Assembly (NCBI GenBank): GCA_017959965.1
Contig: JAGCZO010000157.1
Span: forward strand, 1 to 53,208
Source of the DNA: Clostridia bacterium
Lineage (GTDB): Bacteria > Bacillota > Clostridia > UBA1212
Length of the DNA stretch: 53,208 nt
Reading direction: 5' to 3'
Part shown: positions 1-6,896 of the stretch, piece by piece
Position numbering within the stretch: the first letter of the stretch is position 1
Layout of the letters: each line of letters begins with the position of its first letter
Position numbers and translations under genes: made by a program
Notes under the pieces: generated by a model
Databases searched by the model: none
Seen by the model: only the letters and a program-made list of their open reading frames with translations
Told to the model about the DNA's origin: nothing

Positions 1-2
1 AG

Positions 3-239
3 AAATTCAAAGACAAAAAGCTTTCGAGGCTCATTCTTTACGATATTGACGCGGCAAAGCTTTTTGCCAAGAAATCAAAGCAGCCCGCAAAGGCGGCTTC
101 CTCACGGAGCAGTTCCCGGAGAGAGACCGAAAACGGTGATGAAGAAACAAACGGCGGATCCGGCACGGTGGAGGATATCTATTTCCAAAACGACAGTTCC
201 GGGGACGATGACGGATCCGATGAGGATCATTGGAAATAA
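3..239 (+). CDS. C-terminal fragment of an unrecognised protein (5' end outside window)
   Basis: An open frame runs from the window edge to a TAA at 237-239 and encodes the last 78 residues of a protein. The first part is basic with a hydrophobic patch (LSRLILYDIDAAKLF). It is followed by a Lys/Ser/Arg-rich stretch and then a very acidic, Gly/Asp/Ser-rich tail ending in DEDHWK. Such a tail looks disordered. The stop lies 3 bases before the ATG of the next gene, so the two are probably co-transcribed. In many Clostridia the gene before this PLP enzyme is hfq or miaA, but the visible residues do not match the Hfq core, so no function is assigned. Confidence 0.6.
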   Translation, partial: KFKDKKLSRLILYDIDAAKLFAKKSKQPAKAASSRSSSRRETENGDEETNGGSGTVEDIYFQNDSSGDDDGSDEDHWK

Positions 240-242
240 ACC

Positions 243-1526
243 ATGGATGACAAAAACCAGATATTTAACGAACTCGGCGTTTCCGACAAGGTGATCGAAT
301 ACGGCGAAAGCGTTCTGGCAAAGCTTGAGAAGAGATTCAAGGCAATCGACGACATCGCGGAGCGCAACCAGGCCAAGGTGCTTCTGGCAATGAGAAAAAA
401 CCGGGTCAGCGCCGCCTGCTTCGCGGGCTCCACCGGATACGGCTACGACGACGCCGGCAGGGATACCCTTGAGAGGGTGTACGCCGACACCTTTCACACT
501 GAGGCGGCCCTTGTGAGACCCCAGATAACCTGCGGGACCCATGCTCTTGCGGTCGCTCTTTCCGCGAACCTGAAGCCCGGAGACGAGCTGCTTTCGATAA
601 ACGGGGCGCCTTACGACACGCTGCAGGAAGTGATAGGAATAAGGCCGAGCCCCTGCTCTCTCGCGGAAGCAGGTGTAACTTATGCCCAGGTCGAGCTTAA
701 TTCCATTGGCGGCTTCGATTTTGAAGCTATTAAGAAGGCAATAAACGAAAAAACTGCCCTTGTGGCGATCCAGCGCTCGAAGGGCTACTCCATGAGGCCC
801 AGCTTCTCGGTCGATCAGATAGGCGAGGCCATCGCCTTTGTTAAAAAAATCAAACCGGGGCTGGTAGTCATGGTGGACAACTGCTACGGCGAGTTTACGG
901 AACTTGAAGAGCCCTCTGACGTGGGTGCGGATATGACGGTAGGGTCCCTTATTAAGAACCCCGGCGGCGGTCTTGCCCCCTCCGGCGGATATATCTGCGG
1001 CACGTCGGAATGCGTTGAAAGGTGTGGCTACAGACTGTCCGCTCCGGGTCTGGGAAGAGAGGTAGGCGCCAATTTCGGCATCATCGACAGGCTTTACCAG
1101 GGCTTTTTCCTTGCCCCCACGGTCACCGCAGCGGCGGAAAAAGGAGCTATATTTGCGGCAGAACTTTACGAGCCCCTTGGCTTCAAATGCGTGCCGGGCG
1201 CTTCGGAAAAGAGGCACGACATAATCCAGTCAATAGAGCTTGGCAGCGAGGAGGCAATGCTCGCCTTCTGCAAGGGGATCCAGGAGGCGGCGCCTGTTGA
1301 CGCTTACGCCACACCTCTTCCCTGGGATATGCCGGGCTACGACTCCAAAGTCATCATGGCGGCGGGAGCCTTCGTGCAGGGGTCGTCCATCGAGCTGTCC
1401 GCGGACGGGCCCATCAGGGAGCCCTACGCGGTATATTTCCAGGGCGGTCTTACCTGGGCTCACGCGAAGCTCGGCATTCTTTTGAGTTTGCAGCACATGG
1501 TTTCCGGAGGTTTAGCGAAGCTTTAA
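243..1526 (+). CDS. Methionine gamma-lyase family PLP protein ('aluminium resistance' family)
   Basis: The 427-residue protein matches the full length of the Alum_res / YnbB family of fold-type I PLP enzymes, related to cystathionine gamma-synthase and methionine gamma-lyase. Visible marks are the cofactor-phosphate region ITCGTHALAVAL (about residues 97-108), the Asp that pairs with the pyridine nitrogen in MVDNCYGEF (about 210-218), and the Schiff-base lysine in GSLIKNPGGGLAPSGG (about 235-250). It is expected to be a cytosolic carbon-sulfur lyase. The substrate of this subfamily is not settled, and the aluminium label comes from an old homologue. The ATG directly follows the stop of the preceding frame. 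Confidence 0.85.
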   Translation: MDDKNQIFNELGVSDKVIEYGESVLAKLEKRFKAIDDIAERNQAKVLLAMRKNRVSAACFAGSTGYGYDDAGRDTLERVYADTFHTEAALVRPQITCGTHALAVALSANLKPGDELLSINGAPYDTLQEVIGIRPSPCSLAEAGVTYAQVELNSIGGFDFEAIKKAINEKTALVAIQRSKGYSMRPSFSVDQIGEAIAFVKKIKPGLVVMVDNCYGEFTELEEPSDVGADMTVGSLIKNPGGGLAPSGGYICGTSECVERCGYRLSAPGLGREVGANFGIIDRLYQGFFLAPTVTAAAEKGAIFAAELYEPLGFKCVPGASEKRHDIIQSIELGSEEAMLAFCKGIQEAAPVDAYATPLPWDMPGYDSKVIMAAGAFVQGSSIELSADGPIREPYAVYFQGGLTWAHAKLGILLSLQHMVSGGLAKL

Positions 1527-1563
1527 AAAGGCCCTTGAAACAGTCCTTTAAATGCGGTCGCCG

Positions 1564-1592
1564 TTGCGTCGCTTTTTTCTTTGTGATAAAAT
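1564..1592 (+). promoter_or_regulatory. Predicted sigma-A promoter of the deacetylase-like gene
   Basis: TTGCGT at 1564-1569 and TAAAAT at 1587-1592 are separated by 17 bases and lie 36 bases before the ATG at 1628. A T-run (1573-1578) between the boxes follows the end of the upstream gene and may also serve in its termination. GGACGGAG just before the ATG is the ribosome site. Confidence 0.5.
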
Positions 1593-1627
1593 AATCTCGC
1601 TATAGCATTCCGAAAGGACGGAGAGCG

Positions 1628-2665
1628 ATGAAAAAAAGCCAATTCATTACTATTTTCATAATGCTGGTTGTTGCGTCGGTGCTGATCTGCATCGGATGTT
1701 TCCTTGACAATCCGAAGGGTGAGCCGGAGGCGACGCCAACGCCTTCCAGCCCGGTGGAGCTTCTGCCGACAGTGAAACCGACTGATTCCACGTACAATGA
1801 GGATGACTCTCCGACCCCGACTGCCGAGGCTGCCACACCGACGCCGGATGCAACGGCCGCGCCCACGGAAGCGCCTACTGAGGCGCCTACTGAGGAGCCC
1901 GGATGGCCGGATATACCGTTCCCGGTGATCAAAAACCTTGACTTTGTCCAGTATGACAACTCCTTTGACTACTTCTCCACAAAGTGGGTGACGGACTCCA
2001 ATCAGCAGAACAAGGCTGAGATCTACAGCAGCGTCATTTCAAAGCTGAAGGACGTTGACTACGTATTCTACACCATCGATTCGGATACCGAGTGGGCCCA
2101 TTACATGACGTTCACGCTTCACTTCGAGTCTGGATACACCGCGGAAATACTGGATCTGCTCAAGGACAAAGAAATCAAGGCGGTGTTCTTCGTAACGCAG
2201 AAATATATTGCCGATAACCCGAACCTGGTGCGCAGGATGAAGGATGAAGGACATATCATCGGAAACAGAGGCATAATCGGCGACAGTAACATTAAAAAGC
2301 TGACTCCCGAGACCTTCGCGGAAGGACTTTTGGCGGTGGAGCAGGAGTATCAGAAGCTGTTCGGGCCTCTTGAGAGAATGTATCTTTTCAGGACGGACTA
2401 TTTCAGCAACAGACTCCTTAAGGTCGCCGAGGCTATGGGCTATACGGTCGTATTCAGAACGTACACGTATTACAGTAAAGATACCGAGCCCTTCAAGGAA
2501 CAGTCCCCTGCCAAACTGGCCGAGTGGTTCATGGCAAGAGGCGGATACAACGGCTCCGTTGCAGAGTACACGAACGACAAGAAATGTCTCGACGCCCTCA
2601 AACTGTTTATCCCGAACTGCATTGACCAGGGTATCACTTTCAAACTTATTGAGAGAAGGCATTGA
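1628..2665 (+). CDS. Polysaccharide-deacetylase-like exported protein lacking catalytic residues
   Basis: The 345-residue protein begins with a hydrophobic export segment (residues 7-23) ending in IGC, a non-standard lipobox with Cys at -3. A Pro/Thr/Glu/Ala linker (about 33-95) with PTEAP repeats follows. Residues 160-340 follow the NodB-homology fold: a counterpart of TFDDGY, then AVFFVTQKYIADNP, MKDEGH and FRTDY. The metal ligands are missing: the Asp-Asp motif reads FESG (166-169), and GNHxxxH reads GNRGIIG, with Arg214 and Gly218 at the His positions. The fold is kept but deacetylase activity is unlikely, so it may be a surface-bound glycan-binding protein. It ends 2 bases before the ACT gene's ATG. 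Confidence 0.75.
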   Translation: MKKSQFITIFIMLVVASVLICIGCFLDNPKGEPEATPTPSSPVELLPTVKPTDSTYNEDDSPTPTAEAATPTPDATAAPTEAPTEAPTEEPGWPDIPFPVIKNLDFVQYDNSFDYFSTKWVTDSNQQNKAEIYSSVISKLKDVDYVFYTIDSDTEWAHYMTFTLHFESGYTAEILDLLKDKEIKAVFFVTQKYIADNPNLVRRMKDEGHIIGNRGIIGDSNIKKLTPETFAEGLLAVEQEYQKLFGPLERMYLFRTDYFSNRLLKVAEAMGYTVVFRTYTYYSKDTEPFKEQSPAKLAEWFMARGGYNGSVAEYTNDKKCLDALKLFIPNCIDQGITFKLIERRH

Positions 2666-2667
2666 CT

Positions 2668-2940
2668 ATGAATAAAGCTATCATCACGATCCTTGGCGCG
2701 GACAGAGTCGGCATCATTGCCGCGGTCAGCACGTATCTTGCCAAGGTGAACGTAAACATACTTGATATAAACCAGACCATCATGGAAGAACTCTTCACAA
2801 TGGTGACGATGGTAGACATAAATGAGGCCACGAAGCCCTTTGACGAGATATACAACGATCTCAACGAGCTTGGCAGCGAGCTGGGAGTAGTTATCCAGAT
2901 CCAGAGGGCGGAAATTTTCCAGTCGATGCATAAGATTTGA
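2668..2940 (+). CDS. ACT domain protein, UPF0237 family
   Basis: The 90-residue protein is a single ACT domain: MNKAIITILGADRVGIIAAV, then VNILDINQTIM and FTMVTMVDI, the beta-alpha-beta-beta-alpha-beta order of small-molecule sensor domains. It matches UPF0237, nearly always encoded beside UPF0210, as here. The first in-frame codon is a TTG at 2662, but the ATG at 2668 has the better-placed AGAAGG and is preferred. The ligand is unknown; amino acids or purines are typical for ACT domains. It starts just after the stop of the deacetylase-like gene, so transcription through from that gene is likely. Confidence 0.85.
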   Translation: MNKAIITILGADRVGIIAAVSTYLAKVNVNILDINQTIMEELFTMVTMVDINEATKPFDEIYNDLNELGSELGVVIQIQRAEIFQSMHKI

Positions 2941-2964
2941 ATGCAGGAGAGCCTCATCAGAAAT

Positions 2965-3004
2965 TGCGCCGTCCCCGGAAAAAGCAGGCCGGCGCATAAT
3001 TTTT
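2965..3004 (+). terminator. Hairpin with T-run between ACT gene and UPF0210 gene
   Basis: TGCGCCG (2965-2971) pairs perfectly with CGGCGCA (2990-2996) and is followed by TAATTTTT. It resembles an intrinsic terminator or attenuator within an otherwise conserved gene pair, and could lower expression of the downstream gene. Confidence 0.5.
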
Positions 3005-3029
3005 ACAAAAAAACGAAAGAAGAACGCAG

Positions 3030-4391
3030 ATGTTAATATCAGTTGACGAAATCAGACAGACGATCCACATGATACAGTCGGAACACCTTGACATAAGGAC
3101 GGTCACCATGGGCATAAGCCTGCTTGACTGTGTAAGGAGCGGTTTCGGGGACACAAAACAGGCGGTATATGACAAGATCTGCAGATCCGCGGAGAGGCTC
3201 GTGCCTGAGTGCGAGGCCATCGAGAGAGAGCTGGGGATCCCGATAGTGAACAAGAGGATATCCATCACACCTGCATCGGTGATCTGCGGAGGCGCGTCTC
3301 CCGAAGAGTGCGCAGGGCTTGCGGTAAAGCTGGAAGAGGCGGCAGAGACAGTCGGAGTGAATTTCATCGGCGGTTATTCCGCTCTTGTCCACAAGGGCTT
3401 CACCGAGGCGGACAAAGCGCTTATCGCATCCATTCCGGAGGCATTGGCGTCCACTTCAAGAGTCTGCTCAAGCGTAAACGTGGCGACGACTAAGGCCGGC
3501 ATCAATATGAACGCGGTGAAGGATATGGGTATCCTTATTAAGAAAGCCGCGGAACTGACTAAGGACAGCGGCGGCTCTGCCTGCGCAAGGCTGGTGGTTT
3601 TTGCCAACGCCCCCGAGGACAATCCCTTCATGGCAGGCGCCTTCCACGGTATCGGAGAACCTGAAAAGGTCATCAACGTGGGCGTCAGCGGCCCCGGGGT
3701 TGTCAAGTGCGCCATAGAGAAGGTGAGAGGCGAGGACTTCACGGTACTTGCGGAGACCATCAAAAAGACTGCTTTTAAGATCACCAGGATGGGTCAGCTG
3801 GTGGCCAGGGAGGCCAGCAGACGCCTTGGCGTTGAATTCGGCATAGTTGACCTGTCTCTTGCCCCGACCCCTGCGGTGGGCGACAGCGTAGCAAGGATCA
3901 TAGAGGAAATGGGCATCAGCTCCTGCGGCGGTCCCGGGACCACAGCCGCGCTGGCTCTTCTCAACGACGCAGTGAAGAAGGGCGGCGTAATGGCTTCGTC
4001 CCATGTCGGCGGTCTCAGCGGCGCCTTTATACCGGTCAGCGAGGACGAGGGTATGATCTCCGCGGTGAGAAACGGTTCCCTTTCCCTTGAAAAGCTGGAG
4101 GCGATGACCTGTGTCTGCTCCGTGGGCCTGGATATGATCGCGGTGCCCGGCGATACCGACGCGGCAACGATCTCCTCTATAATCGCGGATGAGATATCCA
4201 TTGGCGTTATAAACAACAAGACGACTGCCGTGAGAATAATCCCCGTACCGGGCATGGTGCCGGGCGATACGGTGGAGTTTGGCGGACTTCTGGGCGAAGC
4301 ACCCGTTATGAGCGTCAGGAAGGCCGACAGCAGCTTGTTTATTGACAGAGGGGGCAGAATACCGGCTCCGATCCACAGCCTGAGAAATTAA
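3030..4391 (+). CDS. UPF0210 / PFL family protein (DUF711)
   Basis: The 453-residue protein matches the full-length UPF0210 family (about 450 residues), a fold related to pyruvate formate-lyase and anaerobic ribonucleotide reductase barrels. No glycyl-radical motif is visible. Family stretches include [14 protein letters not shown] near the N-terminus, [17 protein letters not shown] in the middle and [20 protein letters not shown] near residue 295. The reaction is unknown. Its constant neighbour, the ACT protein upstream, suggests ligand-dependent control of this enzyme. It is cytosolic, with no signal peptide or membrane segment. Confidence 0.85.
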   Translation: MLISVDEIRQTIHMIQSEHLDIRTVTMGISLLDCVRSGFGDTKQAVYDKICRSAERLVPECEAIERELGIPIVNKRISITPASVICGGASPEECAGLAVKLEEAAETVGVNFIGGYSALVHKGFTEADKALIASIPEALASTSRVCSSVNVATTKAGINMNAVKDMGILIKKAAELTKDSGGSACARLVVFANAPEDNPFMAGAFHGIGEPEKVINVGVSGPGVVKCAIEKVRGEDFTVLAETIKKTAFKITRMGQLVAREASRRLGVEFGIVDLSLAPTPAVGDSVARIIEEMGISSCGGPGTTAALALLNDAVKKGGVMASSHVGGLSGAFIPVSEDEGMISAVRNGSLSLEKLEAMTCVCSVGLDMIAVPGDTDAATISSIIADEISIGVINNKTTAVRIIPVPGMVPGDTVEFGGLLGEAPVMSVRKADSSLFIDRGGRIPAPIHSLRN

Positions 4392-4421
4392 CTGCAGGCT
4401 CAAAAAACGGCGGTACGAAAA

Positions 4422-5621
4422 ATGACAAAAACAGGTATTCTCGGCGGCACGTTTGATCCGATACACAGAGGACACATTGAGTGCGCTTTAAAGGTTAAAG
4501 AAGAATTCGGCCTGGACAGGGTGATAATACTTCCCTCGGGCAACCCGCCCCACAAGTTCGCAAAGCCGGTGACCGCAGGGGCAACGAGGCTGAAGCTTGC
4601 GGAGATAGCGGTGAGGGGCCTTGACGGGATCACTGTCAGCGACGTTGAGGTGAGAAGAAACGGATACACCTACGCCGCGGATTCCCTTGCCGAGCTCAAG
4701 GAGAAGGATCCTTCAGCCGGGTTCTTTTACATCCTTGGTGAGGATACCGCTTCAGGCATTGCGGGCTGGAAGGACGTAGGAAAGCTGAAGGACTACTGCG
4801 GTTTTATACTCGTAAGGCGGGATACCGGAAGCGGCGGCAGCTTTGAAAAGGCTCTGGAGGCTTTAAAGAGCATCGGAGCGGATACCTTGGTCTCGAATGT
4901 ATCTGTCAGGCAGGTCTCCTCCACAAAGATCAGAGAGGCCCTTGCCAACGGCATCATGCCTGACCCGGAGCTGATGGATCCGGAGGTGTCGAAATACATT
5001 CTTGAAAAGGGTCTTTACAAGGGCGGCAGGATGACGGAGGAGGAGATCATCGAGGATCTCAGATCGGTGTTGCCGCCAAAGAGATTCATTCACAGCCTTG
5101 GCGTTGCCGAGGAGGCAGTAAGGCTTGCGGAAAAATTCGGCGCGGACAAGGATAAAGCCAGGCTTGCGGGTCTTCTTCACGACTGCGCAAAGAGCGTTGC
5201 GGTCACCCAGCTCCGCTGGATCGGTATGACCGTCGGAGATTTCTCCCCCGACCCTGCCGCGGGCTTCAGCACAAGAGTCCTCCACGGACCGCTGGGAGCT
5301 ATTGTGGCAAAGAGCAGGTACGGGGTCACGGATGACGAGGTGCTGAGCGCCATCTCGAAGCATACAACCGGCGACAAGCAGATGAGTCTTCTCGACAGGA
5401 TAGTTTTCATAGCGGACTACACGGAGAAAAACAGATGCGGAGGCTTCTTCGAGGAAGTGAGGCGTCTGGCAGACGACGAGGGACTGCTTCCCGCTGTAAG
5501 CTTTGCCTGCGGCGAGACCATCAAGATAATTCTGAAACGCGGCGAATCCATTGACGTCAGGACCGTATACACCAGGAACATGGCCATATACGATATGGGA
5601 AATACTGACGGAGCAAATTGA
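4422..5621 (+). CDS. nadD: Fusion of nicotinate-nucleotide adenylyltransferase (NadD) and HD hydrolase (YqeK)
   Basis: One 399-residue frame carries two enzymes usually encoded separately. Residues 1-200 are NadD, which joins ATP and nicotinate mononucleotide in NAD synthesis: GGTFDPIHRGH at 8-18 and SSTKIREAL at 167-175. Residues 204-399 are a YqeK-type HD phosphohydrolase, whose family cleaves Ap4A symmetrically: H224, the H253-D254 pair in LLHDCAKS, HGPLGA, and DRIVFIADYTE. The order nadD-yqeK-rsfS matches the usual Bacillota operon, so this is an in-place fusion. Met204 (ATG at 5031) marks the junction and could be a relic or internal start of yqeK. Confidence 0.9.
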   Translation: MTKTGILGGTFDPIHRGHIECALKVKEEFGLDRVIILPSGNPPHKFAKPVTAGATRLKLAEIAVRGLDGITVSDVEVRRNGYTYAADSLAELKEKDPSAGFFYILGEDTASGIAGWKDVGKLKDYCGFILVRRDTGSGGSFEKALEALKSIGADTLVSNVSVRQVSSTKIREALANGIMPDPELMDPEVSKYILEKGLYKGGRMTEEEIIEDLRSVLPPKRFIHSLGVAEEAVRLAEKFGADKDKARLAGLLHDCAKSVAVTQLRWIGMTVGDFSPDPAAGFSTRVLHGPLGAIVAKSRYGVTDDEVLSAISKHTTGDKQMSLLDRIVFIADYTEKNRCGGFFEEVRRLADDEGLLPAVSFACGETIKIILKRGESIDVRTVYTRNMAIYDMGNTDGAN

Positions 5622-5630
5622 AACAATATT

Positions 5631-5722
5631 TCCGCCTCCTGCGCGGGGCGGAGGCTCTAAACCGATAATTAAACACCCGGCGATGCTGACGCCGGCAATG
5701 ACCCTCGGGGCAGGGGCCCCGG
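5631..5722 (+). other. Three consecutive GC-rich hairpins in the rsfS leader
   Basis: Between the nadD-yqeK stop and rsfS lie GCCTCC/GGAGGC around 5633-5656, CCGGCG/CGCCGG around 5677-5696, and CGGGGC/GCCCCG around 5705-5721. None is followed by a T-run. A short CTGA-TAA-TCAG hairpin abuts the AGGAGG ribosome site of rsfS. This could be a processing, stability or translation-control leader; it matches no riboswitch class that I recognise. Confidence 0.4.
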
Positions 5723-5750
5723 GCTTATCTGATAATCAGGAGGATACCAA

Positions 5751-6116
5751 ATGACACCCGAAGCAATGGCTGAAAAGATCAAAAGCGTAATTGAGGACAG
5801 AAAGGGCAAAGACATAGAAGTGATCGCGCTTGCCGACAAGACGATAATCACGGATTATTTTGTCATTGCCAGCGGCACGTCCACGACCCATATCAGGGGT
5901 ATGGCGGACGAGGTCATATTCGAACTAGGCAAGCTCGGCGTAAAACCCGCGGGAGTAGAAGGGTATGACACCGCGTCCTGGATACTTATCGACTTCCTTG
6001 ACGTTGTCGTGCATATTTTTCAGCAAAGCGAGCGTGAATTTTACAATCTGGAAAAGCTCTGGAGCGGCACCGCGGCTGCAAAGCGCAAAAACGAGAAGGA
6101 AAATCAGGAAAGCTGA
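5751..6116 (+). CDS. rsfS: Ribosomal silencing factor RsfS
   Basis: The 121-residue protein is a full-length RsfS/YbeB/Iojap protein. Family marks are DKTIITDYFVIASGTSTTHI (about 28-47) and GYDTASWILIDFLDVVVHIF (about 71-90). The protein binds uL14 on the large ribosomal subunit and blocks subunit joining when nutrients are short. AGGAGG lies 6-10 bases before the ATG. It follows nadD-yqeK in the conserved order and is followed 14 bases later by a HAD phosphatase. The last 15 residues are a charged Lys/Glu/Asn tail beyond the usual domain end. Confidence 0.95.
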   Translation: MTPEAMAEKIKSVIEDRKGKDIEVIALADKTIITDYFVIASGTSTTHIRGMADEVIFELGKLGVKPAGVEGYDTASWILIDFLDVVVHIFQQSEREFYNLEKLWSGTAAAKRKNEKENQES

Positions 6117-6130
6117 GGCCTGTCAGTGTT

Positions 6131-6778
6131 ATGCCGCAAAAGGGACTTTATATTTTTGATTTCGACGGTACGATATCCTACACCGGCGATGACATTGCCC
6201 TGTCGCTGAACGAAGTAAGAAAAGCTCACGGCCTTGTTCCTCTCGAGACAAAGGAGGTCCTGAGATTTGTTGGCTACGGTGCGAAATATCTTATTGACAA
6301 TACGCTGAACGTACCGGGTGCATCACCGGAGGATATTCTTAACGAGTACAAAAAAGCGTACTACTCCCATTGCACGGACACGTCAAGGCCTTACGAAGGG
6401 CTTGACGAAACGCTGGACCGCATCATTGAAGAAGGCGGAACGGTGTCGATGTTCACCAACAAGCCTCTTAATATTACTCTTAAGATGCTGGACTTTTTCG
6501 GGGTCAGAGACAGATTTCACTCGATCTTCTGCCCTGAGAATCTGGTTAAAAGAAAACCTGACCCGGAAGGCATTTTCAGATGCATGGAGGAGGCGAACCG
6601 CAGCAAAAGGGATACGGTCATGATCGGGGATTCAAAGGCTGACATTGACGCGGGAAGGGCCGCGGGAGTGAAGACCTGTGCCTGCCTTTACGGAGTGGGG
6701 GACAGGGAAAAGCTCCTTGAAGCAGGGCCCGATCTCCGGATATCAGACATCAGGGAGATCACAGACCTGAAAATATGA
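6131..6778 (+). CDS. HAD-superfamily phosphatase (phosphoglycolate phosphatase-like)
   Basis: The 215-residue cytosolic protein has the four HAD motifs in order: nucleophile motif DFDGT near residue 9, FTNKP near 110, KRKPDP near 141, and MIGDSKADIDAG near 165-177. A helical cap lies between motifs I and II. It resembles Gph-type subclass IA phosphatases that clear 2-phosphoglycolate or related sugar phosphates. The exact substrate cannot be read from sequence. It is the last gene of the plus-strand run and ends before a strong bidirectional terminator. Confidence 0.8.
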   Translation: MPQKGLYIFDFDGTISYTGDDIALSLNEVRKAHGLVPLETKEVLRFVGYGAKYLIDNTLNVPGASPEDILNEYKKAYYSHCTDTSRPYEGLDETLDRIIEEGGTVSMFTNKPLNITLKMLDFFGVRDRFHSIFCPENLVKRKPDPEGIFRCMEEANRSKRDTVMIGDSKADIDAGRAAGVKTCACLYGVGDREKLLEAGPDLRISDIREITDLKI

Positions 6779-6796
6779 AAATATGAGAAATTGAAC

Positions 6797-6868
6797 AGAC
6801 CCGCATACCGGGGAGTTTCAGGGAATTCATCTGTTTCCCGAGACCTGATATGCGGGTCTTTATTTGTT
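6797..6868. terminator. Bidirectional intrinsic terminator between convergent genes
   Basis: AGACCCGCATA (6797-6807) pairs with TATGCGGGTCT (6849-6859) and is followed on the plus strand by TTATTTGTTT. It separates the plus-strand HAD phosphatase gene from the convergent minus-strand TPM gene. Confidence 0.75.
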
Positions 6869-6896
6869 TAAACAGTTGGAGAATTTTAAGAACGGA

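Noticed and set aside
1-239. Hfq as identity of the first partial gene
   Set aside because: Hfq often precedes this PLP enzyme in Clostridia, but the visible C-terminus lacks the Hfq core motif YKHA and has a long acidic tail not seen in that family.
102-1217. Long minus-strand frame of 371 codons opposite the methionine gamma-lyase-like gene
   Set aside because: It lies antisense to a gene with clear family motifs. Its translation shows no recognisable domain and it lacks a ribosome site; GC-rich third positions keep it open.
5031-5621. Separate yqeK gene starting at the internal ATG
   Set aside because: The frame is continuous with NadD and no strong ribosome site precedes the ATG. A fusion is the simpler reading, with internal initiation only a possibility.
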